Origin: Malaciobacter pacificus
GTDB taxonomy: Bacteria > Campylobacterota > Campylobacteria > Campylobacterales > Arcobacteraceae
Assembly (NCBI RefSeq): GCF_004214795.1
Contig: NZ_CP035928.1
Span: 1,984,001-2,048,000 of the forward strand
Direction: 5' to 3'
Length of the DNA stretch: 64,000 nucleotides
This document shows positions 50,875 to 60,703 of this stretch, piece by piece. The translations under genes and the position numbers were made by a program. How positions within the stretch are numbered: position 1 is the stretch's first letter; every line of letters starts with the position of its first letter. A model generated the notes under the pieces. It saw only the letters and a program-made list of their open reading frames with translations, searched no databases and was not told the origin of the DNA.

Positions 50875-52326
50875 TTATAATTTTAATTTAATTATCTCTT
50901 TAATTATCTCTTTTTTTATAACTTTAACATTATTTGTTATTTCTAATTTGAAAAGTAATTCATCTAAGTTCTTATCAATATTAATATATATCGCTAATAC
51001 TTTTAAAAGCTCTTTTTTACTTTTTGCTTTTTTTACTTTTTTTATTAGTGGTGTATTATACACCTCTTTTTTTCTTTTTTGATTAATAAAATAGAAATAT
51101 ATAATAATTGTAATTAATGTAAATACAATTCCCAAAATAAAATATACTATATTTTCAAATAGACTATTTTTCTCTACAATAACAGTAGTTTTTGTATTTG
51201 AAATATCTTCTTTTTTTACTAACTCATTTTTATTAGTTAAATTATTAGAACTATTCTCTACATTTATTTTATACTCTTTAGATGAAAGTTCTAATAATCT
51301 ATTCTCATTCTTATTAAAAAAACCTAATTTAATTGATGGAATTGTAATAGATTCATTAGGAATTATAGAAAATACTTTTTCATAACTTCCAACTAAATCA
51401 TTATCTGAAACCTTAGTCTCTATTTTAGGTTTATTTTCATACATAGTTGCATTTTTTATATCAAGTTTTAAATCAGGAATATCAGAAATATTTCCAGTTC
51501 CTGTTATCTTAACTTTATATGAAACTGCTTCACCTTTTTTTAAAAAATCCTTATCTATAGTTGTTTCAATTTTAAAATCACCTATTAATTTTATATTATC
51601 AGGTAGTTTTCTAACATTTAGTGATAATTCATTTGAATAAACTTTGATTTCTTTTGCAATATTCGAAAAAGAGAATCTACTATTGACATCTAATATTTGA
51701 GCTGATATACCTAAAGGCTCTAGTTTTAAATCTCCTTCTTTTAAAGGAATCATTAAAAATTTAAGTTCTTGAACAATATAATTATCAACTTCATAAGTTT
51801 CATTTTCATCTAATTGTTTAAACCAAAAATCTTTAAAATCTGTTTTATTAAAAGATAAATCTATAATTTGTAAATCTTTTTTACGCTTAAAAAGAATTGT
51901 TAAAATAAAATTTTCACCTATATATAAATCATTTTTAGAAGTTTTTATTTCTAAATCAAATAAATCTGATTTAGTTTTAGAAGGTTTTTCTAATATAAAT
52001 TCTTTTTTTTGAGTGTGGTATTCTTTTCCATCAATAATAAATTTTAAAGAAGGAAAAGTAAAGTCACTCTTAGGGAAAAACATATATGTTTTTTTTATTT
52101 TTTTTGCTATTTTTCCATTTAAAACTGTTGTTGAAGTTGAAGTTCCTAAGTTTTGAGGTGAATTACCATCTATATTAATATCACTAGGAAACTCTATATT
52201 ATTTCCGTTTATTTCTATACTAAATTTAAAAGGTTCATTTAATATAGCTTTTGAAGGTAGTTGTAAATCAATATTTGCATACAAAATGTTTACAAAAAAT
52301 AGTAAAAAGAAAACTCTATTTAACAT
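50875..52326 (-). CDS. batD: BatD-family protein
   Basis: A 483-residue membrane-anchored periplasmic protein: signal peptide (FFLLFFVNILYA), several beta-sandwich domains with LYIGENFILTILFKRKKDL and LKKGEAVSYKVKITGTGNISDIPDL, one transmembrane helix near residues 393-415, and a Lys-rich helical cytoplasmic end. BatD proteins belong to the Bat aerotolerance set, usually beside batA and batB, which are absent here. It begins 2 bases after flhA and so is in the flagellar transcript. Confidence 0.85.
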   Translation of the reverse strand: MLNRVFFLLFFVNILYANIDLQLPSKAILNEPFKFSIEINGNNIEFPSDINIDGNSPQNLGTSTSTTVLNGKIAKKIKKTYMFFPKSDFTFPSLKFIIDGKEYHTQKKEFILEKPSKTKSDLFDLEIKTSKNDLYIGENFILTILFKRKKDLQIIDLSFNKTDFKDFWFKQLDENETYEVDNYIVQELKFLMIPLKEGDLKLEPLGISAQILDVNSRFSFSNIAKEIKVYSNELSLNVRKLPDNIKLIGDFKIETTIDKDFLKKGEAVSYKVKITGTGNISDIPDLKLDIKNATMYENKPKIETKVSDNDLVGSYEKVFSIIPNESITIPSIKLGFFNKNENRLLELSSKEYKINVENSSNNLTNKNELVKKEDISNTKTTVIVEKNSLFENIVYFILGIVFTLITIIIYFYFINQKRKKEVYNTPLIKKVKKAKSKKELLKVLAIYINIDKNLDELLFKLEITNNVKVIKKEIIKEIIKLKL

Positions 52327-52328
52327 AA

Positions 52329-54440
52329 TTAAAACTCTAACGTTCCTTCAATAGAGAAGTTTGCTTTAGAATCTAATTCTGCATGAGATAAAACAGCAAC
52401 TTGCAATCCAAATTTTTCATAAATCTCAGAGATTCGTTTTCTTAGACTTGGATCTACTACCATTGCAACTTTATTTAGTCCCTTTGATTCAACTTCATCT
52501 AAAAGTTTTTTAGTACTTGTTACTAAATTATTTATTTCTGCAATTGAAAGCATCAATTGAGAAACACCATGTTGATCTTGAAGTTTACCTATAAATTGCT
52601 GTTCTAACTCAGGTTTAATAGTAACGATGTGTAATATTCCATCTGTGTCTTTAAATTTTTGTGTAATTAACCTATAAAGCTTTGATCTTACATGTTCTAA
52701 AAGTACATCAGGAGCCTTTGTAAATTCTGCTATATCAGCAACGGCTTCTATAATTGTAAGCATATCTACAATAGGAATTTTTTCATGTAATAAGTCTTTA
52801 CAAACTTTTAATAAAGATCCATATGAAGTTAATTTCATAGCCTCTTCTATAACAATAGGGAAATCTTTTTTCAATCTTTCTATAATATCAACTATATCTT
52901 GTCTAGTAATAATATCTTCGGCATGTTTTTTAATTATTTCTGAGATATGAGTTGAAATAATAGTTGGAGCATCAACTACAGTAAAACCTTTCATTAAAGC
53001 TTCTTCTTTCATTGATTCATCAATCCAAGTTGCATCTAAATTAAATACTGGTTCTTTAACTTTTAAGCCTTTTAATTTCTCATTTCCTAATCCACCCATT
53101 GCTAAGAATTTATCAACTTCAACTTTTCCTTTTACCAAAGGAATTCTTTTTAAATATAATTGATACTCATTAGGACCTAGGTTTGCATCATCTGATATTC
53201 TAATTTGAGGGATAACAAACCCTAACTCACTAGCTATTGTTTTTCTAATTGCTCTTATTTTATCTAGTAACTCAGAATTACCTTGAACAAGTTTTAAAAG
53301 TCTTACACCTAATTTTAACTCTAAAACCTCAAGTTTCATAATTGTTTCAAGATTTTTAGATTCATTGTTTTCTACAACTTGTTTTTTTCTATCTTTTAAA
53401 GTTTCAATATCTTCTTTTATTTCTGGTTTTTTCTCAGGAGGATTAAAAAATCTAGTGATAGAGTTTTCCTGATTACTGTCAATCATACTGATTACATATC
53501 CTGTAAACATCATCATTAATCCCATAACGATTAATATACCTGTTGGGAAACCTGGAACAAAACCAAACAACACCATACCTATACCAACAAGTAGTAAAGA
53601 CTTACTATCTTTTATTAATTGAGTAATAGATTGATTTGCAAATTTATCTTCATCCATATTTGAACGAGTAATAATAATTGCAGTTGCAGTTGATAGAATT
53701 AACGCTGGAATTTGTGCTACTAATCCATCACCAATTGTTAAAATCGTGTAGATTTCTCCCGATTGAGCAACACTCATATCATGCTGAAATAAACCAATTA
53801 ATAGACCACCAATTAAATTTACTAATGTAATTATAATACCAGCTACGGCATCACCTTTTACAAACTTCGCAGATCCATCCATTGCTCCATAAAAGCTCGC
53901 TTCAGTAATTAATGCTTTTCTTCTCTCTTGAGCCTCAACATCATCAATAAATCCTGCATTTAAATCTGCATCAATAGCCATTTGTTTACCAGGCATAGAA
54001 TCAAGAGTAAATCTTGCTGTAACTTCTGCAACCCTTGTGGCACCTTTTGTTACAACCATAAAGTTAATAAGTACTAGAATAATAAAAACTATAATACCAA
54101 TTACCATATTTCCACCAACTACGAACTCACCAAATGCTGAGATTATAGAACTAACTGCATCAGGTCCATTATGCCCCTCACTCAATATCGACCTAGTTGT
54201 AGCAATATTCAAAGATAACCTAAATAATGCTAAAATAAGAATTAAAGTTGGAAAAGTTGTTAAATCAGAAGGTTTTTGAATATATAAAGATATTAATAAA
54301 ATCAATAAAGATAATGATAAAGAGATCGTTAAAAAGAAATCTAAAAGTCCCTTAGGTAAAGGGACTATAATAATCATTAATATTGCTACAAAAATTGCAA
54401 CAACAAATAAATCTTTAGAAAAGAATCTTCTTATATTCAT
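52329..54440 (-). CDS. flhA: Flagellar export gate protein FlhA
   Basis: A 703-residue component of the type III export gate. Eight N-terminal helices include the FHIPEP-region motif SMPGKQMAIDADLNAGFI. The cytoplasmic ring domain begins after residue 330, with GPNEYQLYLKRIPLVKG and TIIEAVADIAEF. It lies 12 bases after flgL. Confidence 0.97.
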   Translation of the reverse strand: MNIRRFFSKDLFVVAIFVAILMIIIVPLPKGLLDFFLTISLSLSLLILLISLYIQKPSDLTTFPTLILILALFRLSLNIATTRSILSEGHNGPDAVSSIISAFGEFVVGGNMVIGIIVFIILVLINFMVVTKGATRVAEVTARFTLDSMPGKQMAIDADLNAGFIDDVEAQERRKALITEASFYGAMDGSAKFVKGDAVAGIIITLVNLIGGLLIGLFQHDMSVAQSGEIYTILTIGDGLVAQIPALILSTATAIIITRSNMDEDKFANQSITQLIKDSKSLLLVGIGMVLFGFVPGFPTGILIVMGLMMMFTGYVISMIDSNQENSITRFFNPPEKKPEIKEDIETLKDRKKQVVENNESKNLETIMKLEVLELKLGVRLLKLVQGNSELLDKIRAIRKTIASELGFVIPQIRISDDANLGPNEYQLYLKRIPLVKGKVEVDKFLAMGGLGNEKLKGLKVKEPVFNLDATWIDESMKEEALMKGFTVVDAPTIISTHISEIIKKHAEDIITRQDIVDIIERLKKDFPIVIEEAMKLTSYGSLLKVCKDLLHEKIPIVDMLTIIEAVADIAEFTKAPDVLLEHVRSKLYRLITQKFKDTDGILHIVTIKPELEQQFIGKLQDQHGVSQLMLSIAEINNLVTSTKKLLDEVESKGLNKVAMVVDPSLRKRISEIYEKFGLQVAVLSHAELDSKANFSIEGTLEF

Positions 54441-54452
54441 TTAAGACTTTTA

Positions 54453-55592
54453 TTATCTAATAAAATTAACTAACGATAGTTGGCTTGTTCTATTAATAGT
54501 TGAATAAAGCGCTGTATAAGTTAATTCTAAAGCTTTAGCTTCAATAGCAACTTTTGATAAATCTGCAGCTCCTATTTCAGTTGATAACACATTAAATTGA
54601 GTTAATTTTGAACTAACTCTTTCTAAAGATACTTCAAAAACTCTATTTCTTCCACCTAAATCTGCATGGGCAACATTAACACCATCATAAGCATCTCCAA
54701 TATCATCAACACCTTTTGAAATTCCTGCTTTTGCATCTTCTTCACTAATTGGATTTCCATTAGAATCAACTTTATTTAATGAGTTAACAACCGTATCAAT
54801 AACATCAAAAATACTTGTCTTAGCAATAAGTTTTGTACCATCATCAACTGGGGCTATTGCTGTAAATGTCTCAGGTGAATTTCCATCCCCAACAACACCT
54901 GTAATTTGATTTACTGTTAAATTGCCATCAAAATCATATTGTTCTAAAGTATCATTTGATCCATTTAATTTCCATTGCATTCCTTGCTCATCAAATATCT
55001 TACTATCAGCAGTGAATGTTAATTCTTCACCTTTATATGCTGTAGAAGTTGGGTAATACATCACATCATACCCATTAACACCTCTTTGCCTATAAGAGCC
55101 ATCTTCTACTGCTACTTTTCTTAATTGATTATCTCCATCATAATTTACCTTACCTGAACTATCTTCACTAAAAGGTCTAATTGATGAATCAGATCCAGCA
55201 AATAGATATTCACCTTCAATTTGAGTATTTGCTAAATCTAACAAGTTTTGCTTCATTCCTTCAACATTTACTGCAATTGCTTTTAAGCCTTCATCTGTAG
55301 TTGTTGAAGTATTTGCTTTTATCATTTCTGATTTAACAAACTCTAAAATACTCTTTATCTCTCCAATTGTTGAATCTGCAACATTATTTTGTGCATTCGT
55401 CTTTTGGATTTGAGTTTCTAAGCCTTCATACATTCTTATTTTATCATCAACATAAAGTTGTCTTGCATATAGTTCAGAATCATCACTTCCATTTTGAAGT
55501 TTTTTTCCTGTACTCATTTGATAACTGATTTTTTCCTGAGCAGCATCTAGCATACTCAATCTATATAGTGTTTGTTCTGTTTGAGTAATCAT
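54453..55592 (-). CDS. flgL: Flagellar hook-associated protein FlgL
   Basis: The junction protein between hook and filament, 379 residues. The N-terminus carries the flagellin-like helix SYQMSTGKKLQNGSDDSELYARQL and NLLDLANTQIEGEYLFAGSDS. The C-terminus is LELTYTALYSTINRTSQLSLVNFI. A variable central domain lies at about 150-290. It overlaps fliI by 4 bases. Confidence 0.92.
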   Translation of the reverse strand: MITQTEQTLYRLSMLDAAQEKISYQMSTGKKLQNGSDDSELYARQLYVDDKIRMYEGLETQIQKTNAQNNVADSTIGEIKSILEFVKSEMIKANTSTTTDEGLKAIAVNVEGMKQNLLDLANTQIEGEYLFAGSDSSIRPFSEDSSGKVNYDGDNQLRKVAVEDGSYRQRGVNGYDVMYYPTSTAYKGEELTFTADSKIFDEQGMQWKLNGSNDTLEQYDFDGNLTVNQITGVVGDGNSPETFTAIAPVDDGTKLIAKTSIFDVIDTVVNSLNKVDSNGNPISEEDAKAGISKGVDDIGDAYDGVNVAHADLGGRNRVFEVSLERVSSKLTQFNVLSTEIGAADLSKVAIEAKALELTYTALYSTINRTSQLSLVNFIR

Positions 55593-56893
55593 TGTAATAC
55601 CTTTTTAAACATAGATACGATTTGATTATAATCGTATTGTTCACTTGTACCTTGAGTTAAGAACTCTCTTATTTTTTCTTTTCTTGCCATTGCATTATCT
55701 AATTCAGGGTCCATACCTGATTTATATGCACCAACCCTAACTAACACTTCATTCTCTTTTATTAAAGATAATACTCTTTTTAACTTTAAAAAGCCATTAT
55801 AATGCTCTTTATCAACTACCTTATCCATTACCCTAGATGCAGACTTTAATAGATTAATTGGAGGATAAAAACCTTGTTCTGTTAACTCCCTTGTTAAAAC
55901 AATATGTCCATCTAAAATAGATCTACTTTGATCTGCAATCGGGTCATTCATATCATCACCATCTACTAAAACTGTAAAAAATGCAGTAATAGAACCCCTT
56001 GCATTATTACCTGCTCTTTCCATCAATTGAGGTAATAGTGCAAAAACAGAAGGTGGATAACCTCTTGAAACAGGGGGCTCTCCTGTACTTAAACCTATCT
56101 CTCTTTGAGCCATGGCAAATCTTGTTACAGAATCCATCATTAATAAAACATCATGTCCTTTGTCTCTAAAAAATTCTGCAATTGCCATAGCTGTAAAGGC
56201 ACCATATTTTCTCATCAATGCTGATTCATCACTAGTTGCAGCGATTATAACTGTATTTTCTAAATCATTATTTAAGTTATAATGAATGAACTCAGGAATT
56301 TCTCTACCCCTTTCACCAATTAATGCTACAACTTTAATTTGAGCTTCACAGCCTTTTACAATCATTCCCATAAGTGTTGATTTACCAACTCCAGAACCTG
56401 CGAATATACCTACTTTTTGCCCTTTTCCTGAAGTTAACATTGAATCTATTGCTTTAACTCCTGTTGAAAACCTTTGGTCTATTATTCCTCTTTCTAAAGC
56501 AGGCATTGATACTTTGTTAATTGCTGAGTTATCTTCAATATCGCTAATTTTGCCTTTTCCATCAATTGGTTCACCTAAGGCATTTACAACCCTTCCCAAT
56601 AAGCCATAACCACAACTAACACTTAGACCATCTTTTTGTAAATACACTTTATCATGAATTCTAAAACCATCAATAAAAGAGAAAGGAACTATTGTAAAAT
56701 CATCATCATTAATCGAAGCTACCATACCTAAAACTGTATATAAATGCTGTTCTGATTCTATTCTAACAATATCACCTACTGCAACTTCTAAACCCGTTGC
56801 GTTAATAGTAGTAGTTGATATTTTTTTTATACGACCAAATGCTATAGATAGGTTAGAAGAGTCAATTTTATTTAAAATATCATCAATATTCAT
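55589..56893 (-). CDS. fliI: Flagellum-specific ATPase FliI
   Basis: Export ATPase of 434 residues. Walker A is GIFAGSGVGKSTLMG, Walker B is DVLLMMDSVTRFAMAQREIGLSTGEPP, and the export-type motif GYPPSVFALLPQLMERAG separates it from F1 ATPase. It overlaps flgL by 4 bases and shares one base with the pflA-like gene. Confidence 0.97.
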   Translation of the reverse strand: MNIDDILNKIDSSNLSIAFGRIKKISTTTINATGLEVAVGDIVRIESEQHLYTVLGMVASINDDDFTIVPFSFIDGFRIHDKVYLQKDGLSVSCGYGLLGRVVNALGEPIDGKGKISDIEDNSAINKVSMPALERGIIDQRFSTGVKAIDSMLTSGKGQKVGIFAGSGVGKSTLMGMIVKGCEAQIKVVALIGERGREIPEFIHYNLNNDLENTVIIAATSDESALMRKYGAFTAMAIAEFFRDKGHDVLLMMDSVTRFAMAQREIGLSTGEPPVSRGYPPSVFALLPQLMERAGNNARGSITAFFTVLVDGDDMNDPIADQSRSILDGHIVLTRELTEQGFYPPINLLKSASRVMDKVVDKEHYNGFLKLKRVLSLIKENEVLVRVGAYKSGMDPELDNAMARKEKIREFLTQGTSEQYDYNQIVSMFKKVLQ

Positions 56894-58887
56894 TATAAGC
56901 CATCACACATTTTTTTATAAAAACTATCTTTTGTATTTTCAACTTCTTTACATTTATTCAAATATTCATCTTTTTTAGTATTATTACCAAGTAGTTCATA
57001 AGATTTAAAGATCTCATAATATATTTTTGCCTGATCATTTGGTTTTATTAATCTTGCATTCTCTAAAGAATTTAATAAATATTCTAAAGCTTTTTGATTA
57101 TTATTTTTTTCTTTCTCATATTTTGACAATTCTAACTCTACAAAAGGAGAATAAACGTAAACCTCAAACTCTTTTTGCTTATTATTAAGTTTAATTAAAG
57201 TCTCTTTTGCATTATTCATTTCATTATTTTTTAGTTGATATAAGTACAAATCATAATAAAAGTCGATAATCAAAGGATTATTACTATTTGAAGTAACAAA
57301 TTGAGGATTAAACTTTGCATAGTACAAAAATTTATCTAACATAATTCCATCATTTTTCTTTTTTGCTATTTGATATTTGTACATAAACTCTTTTTCTAAA
57401 ACTTTTTGATTATCAACCATCTCTACCTTTGAAGATAAATCAATAGCCTCATCAATTAAATTTAAACCTAATGCCATTTTTTCTAGGTATAAATATATAT
57501 TTGCATCACGACTTGAATTGAAGGTATCTTTTAGTAAAAGAAAAGCTCTCTCATATGGCACTTCTATTAAACATTCAAAAAATTTTGTTTTTAATGTTTC
57601 ATCTTGAGCAATTTTTTCTAAAGTCTCTTTTCTTGTTGTTTTTAATACATTATTTAATTCATAACATTTATCTTGAGCTAAATAATCTTCAATCATTTCA
57701 ATATTCACCTCATCAAATATAGCATTTATTGATTCATAACCAAACCTTTGTGCTATGCTATTTGAGATTTTTTTATATACTTTTTTACTTTTAATTACTA
57801 AATCAAATTTTTTATCACTTTTATAATTCATTAATTCTTGTAATAAAGCCTTTTGCTCCATAGATTCGGAGTTTTGATATTTACTTGCTACAACAACTGG
57901 CTTTAAAAAACCTTGTCTCATTAATATCTCATCTAAATACATTTTGGCATTTCTTGAATAAATTCCATTTGGATAATCATTTATAATATCTTTATATAAC
58001 TCTTTTGCTTTTTCTAAATAATAGTTTGTTTTATCATACATAAGCATATAAGTATTAGCTAATTTATATTTAAAATCTTCAATTGACTCATCTTTAGTAG
58101 TTCTTGATAATAACTCTTTTAAAATTTCTGTTGCATGCTCTGGCATTCCTGCTTTAATTAATTTATTAACCTTTAAATTTGCTAAATAAGAATCATTTGC
58201 ATAAAATTCTATATTATTTTTTAAAACTTGAGAAATTAACTCATTAGCTTCATCATACTTATTATCTAAAATATAAACATCAAATAGCTCGTCAGCTACA
58301 ATTGTTGCTACTTCTTTATTTTTTGTTTTTGTTAATATTTCATAAAGTGTTTTAGTGGCTGCAAAATAATTTCTTTGATATTTATATACTTTTGCAAGAG
58401 ATATTTTTCCGTAAGTTTTAGTTAATTCATCATCAAAATTATTAATAATTATATTAGAAAAATATTTTGCATCATTAATCTTATTGGTTTGTAGTTTTAA
58501 CTCAACCAATAAAGAGTAAGCTTTAGCTAAATCATACTCATTTATTAATGATGAATTAATTGAATCTTCTAAGTCTTTTGCTGCATTTAAAATTATTCTT
58601 TTAGTCTCTTTTTTTAATGCTAATTCTGAATATAAAATTACAGTATCTGATTTCAAAACTTTTATATTATTTGTGTTTTTAAAGCTACTAATTTGGGCAT
58701 ATGCTTCATCTATTTTACCCTCTTTTGCTAAATTTCTAGCATTATCAATAATATCAAAACCATCAATTATAGCCTGCTTTCTTTGTTCACTTATTTGATT
58801 ACCTGAAGAGTTAATAAAACCATAATAAAAATCTTTTTTTGCAAATAAAAAATTAATACTTAAAACTAAAATTAAAAAAAACTTCAA
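56893..58887 (-). CDS. PflA-like periplasmic TPR flagellar motor protein
   Basis: A 664-residue exported protein: signal peptide (FFLILVLSINFLFA), a short N-terminal segment DFYYGFINSSGNQ, then many helical repeats of TPR/SEL1 type (for example AKELYKDIINDYPNGIYSRNAKMYLDEIL and KALEYLLNSLENARL). Plan and place among export genes match PflA of Campylobacter, a scaffold of the wide Campylobacterota motor. It is somewhat shorter than C. jejuni PflA. The name is a probable match, not proven. Confidence 0.68.
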   Translation of the reverse strand: MKFFLILVLSINFLFAKKDFYYGFINSSGNQISEQRKQAIIDGFDIIDNARNLAKEGKIDEAYAQISSFKNTNNIKVLKSDTVILYSELALKKETKRIILNAAKDLEDSINSSLINEYDLAKAYSLLVELKLQTNKINDAKYFSNIIINNFDDELTKTYGKISLAKVYKYQRNYFAATKTLYEILTKTKNKEVATIVADELFDVYILDNKYDEANELISQVLKNNIEFYANDSYLANLKVNKLIKAGMPEHATEILKELLSRTTKDESIEDFKYKLANTYMLMYDKTNYYLEKAKELYKDIINDYPNGIYSRNAKMYLDEILMRQGFLKPVVVASKYQNSESMEQKALLQELMNYKSDKKFDLVIKSKKVYKKISNSIAQRFGYESINAIFDEVNIEMIEDYLAQDKCYELNNVLKTTRKETLEKIAQDETLKTKFFECLIEVPYERAFLLLKDTFNSSRDANIYLYLEKMALGLNLIDEAIDLSSKVEMVDNQKVLEKEFMYKYQIAKKKNDGIMLDKFLYYAKFNPQFVTSNSNNPLIIDFYYDLYLYQLKNNEMNNAKETLIKLNNKQKEFEVYVYSPFVELELSKYEKEKNNNQKALEYLLNSLENARLIKPNDQAKIYYEIFKSYELLGNNTKKDEYLNKCKEVENTKDSFYKKMCDGL

Positions 58888-58890
58888 AAT

Positions 58891-59940
58891 TTACCTTCTA
58901 TTTTTTAACTCATATACATATGAGAAAATTTCTGCTAAAGCTTTATAAAACTCACTTGGAACTTCTTGCTCGGCTTCAATTTGGTCATAAAGAGCTCTTG
59001 CAAGAGAAGGATTTTCAATAATAGGTATATCATTCTCTTTTGCAATATCTTTTATTTTAATAGCTAAGAAATCTATTCCTTTTGCAACAACTTTAGGTGC
59101 AGAGTCTTTTGTGTTATCATATTTCATAGCCACAGCATAGTGTGTAGGGTTTGTGATTACAACATCAGCATCAGGTACATTACTCATCATCCTTTGCATA
59201 GCCATTTTCATTTGAATTCTTCTAATTCTACCCTTAACTTGAGGATCTCCCTCCATATTTTTAAATTCATCTTTTATCTCTTGTTTACTCATTCTAAGAG
59301 ATTTTGTATAATAATATCGTGTAAAATAAAAATCTATTATAGCAAAAATAATTATAATAAAAAGTATTGCTGCTAAAAAATATATAGTTAATTCAATCAT
59401 CGTAGAAATTGTTGCCATAGTTTCTTGATTCATCATTGCCAAAAAAAGTTTATTCGTAAATAAAAATAGTAGTGTCATTACTGTAATGATAATTGTCAAC
59501 TTCAATGTTAATTTTAAAGCTTCTAATGCCTTTTTTAATCCAAAAATATTTTTTAAACCTTTTATTGGATCAAGTTTTTGTAAATCAAATTTCAATGGAG
59601 CAGCAACAAAACCAAACTGTGCCCAATTCATTATTAAAGTAAGTAGTAAAACCAAAATAAACAGTGGGGCTAAAGCTTTTAACAAAGTAACAACAACATA
59701 TACGGTAATAGACGTATATACAGTACTTGTCATCTCTTCACCAATAAAGCCATAAGAAAAAAGCATTAATTTTTTTATTTCTAATAAAGAAAAAGATGAA
59801 AAGAAAAGTAGATATACTGACCCGAAAAGTAATATTGCTGCACCAGTAACTTCCATTGATTTTGGAACATTACCTTGATTTTTTGCATCTTGGAGTTTTT
59901 TCTCTGTGGGTTCTTCTGTTTTTTCTTCTTCATCAGCCAT
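58891..59940 (-). CDS. flhB: Flagellar export switch protein FlhB
   Basis: A 349-residue export-gate protein with four membrane helices and a cytoplasmic domain that cuts itself at the NPTH motif, seen in DVVITNPTHYAVAMKYD. The N-terminus is EKTEEPTEKKLQDAKNQGNVPKSMEV, the family hallmark. It controls the switch from hook to filament export with FliK. It lies 13 bases after fliR. Confidence 0.97.
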   Translation of the reverse strand: MADEEEKTEEPTEKKLQDAKNQGNVPKSMEVTGAAILLFGSVYLLFFSSFSLLEIKKLMLFSYGFIGEEMTSTVYTSITVYVVVTLLKALAPLFILVLLLTLIMNWAQFGFVAAPLKFDLQKLDPIKGLKNIFGLKKALEALKLTLKLTIIITVMTLLFLFTNKLFLAMMNQETMATISTMIELTIYFLAAILFIIIIFAIIDFYFTRYYYTKSLRMSKQEIKDEFKNMEGDPQVKGRIRRIQMKMAMQRMMSNVPDADVVITNPTHYAVAMKYDNTKDSAPKVVAKGIDFLAIKIKDIAKENDIPIIENPSLARALYDQIEAEQEVPSEFYKALAEIFSYVYELKNRR

Positions 59941-59953
59941 AATTAACCCTTAA

Positions 59954-60703
59954 TTATTCAAATTTACTTATAAAATAGTTAGTAAATGTTTCAGTAAATA
60001 CTTCCATTCCTAAAATTAAAAAAAGAAATATTAATCCAAATTTTAACTGAAAAGTAATTATAAATGGAGAAAAAGCTGGCATTGATTTTGTACCATAGCC
60101 ATAATAAACATCCATAATAAATCCTATAAAAAAAAGTGGTAATGCAAATGCAAATGCAAATGCAAACATTCTTTTAATCTCATCAATTGCAATTTGAATT
60201 CCATCATATGAAAATATGTCAAATGTTCCTAAATGAATAATAGAAAAACTTTTCAGCAAAATAACTATTGTCATTTCATACATACCTGTTTGAAAAAAAA
60301 CCATCAATGCAATCCAAAAAAGAAGCTTAGAAATTAAACCCTCTTGAGATCCTGTAGTTGGATCAAACATCATTGCCATTGATAAGGCAGTTGAATATCC
60401 AACAAAGTCACCTATAATTTTTACTGCTGAAAAAATTATATTTATAAACATAGAAGCAACTAAACCTAAAGTAATTTCACTGATAATACTTATTAAAAAA
60501 TTACTTTCATTTATATCTGAATTTATATTTACCAAAGGAAAGATAAACACAGTGATAAAAAAGGCTAAAGCAACTCTAATAGTTGGTGAAATTGCAGTGT
60601 GGCCAAACACTGGCATAAAAGCTACAAAAGCTAGAATTCTAGCAAGTAAAAGTAGAAAGTGAAATACAATTTCACTATTAAATAAAGAAAAAAATGCTTC
60701 CAT
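59954..60703 (-). CDS. fliR: Flagellar export gate protein FliR
   Basis: A 249-residue membrane protein with about six helices. LLLARILAFVAFMPVFGHTAISPTIRVALAFFIT and IIFSAVKIIGDFVGYSTALSMAMMFDPTTGSQEG are diagnostic. FliP and FliQ are not in the window. It shares one base with fliK. Confidence 0.95.
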   Translation of the reverse strand: MEAFFSLFNSEIVFHFLLLLARILAFVAFMPVFGHTAISPTIRVALAFFITVFIFPLVNINSDINESNFLISIISEITLGLVASMFINIIFSAVKIIGDFVGYSTALSMAMMFDPTTGSQEGLISKLLFWIALMVFFQTGMYEMTIVILLKSFSIIHLGTFDIFSYDGIQIAIDEIKRMFAFAFAFALPLFFIGFIMDVYYGYGTKSMPAFSPFIITFQLKFGLIFLFLILGMEVFTETFTNYFISKFE

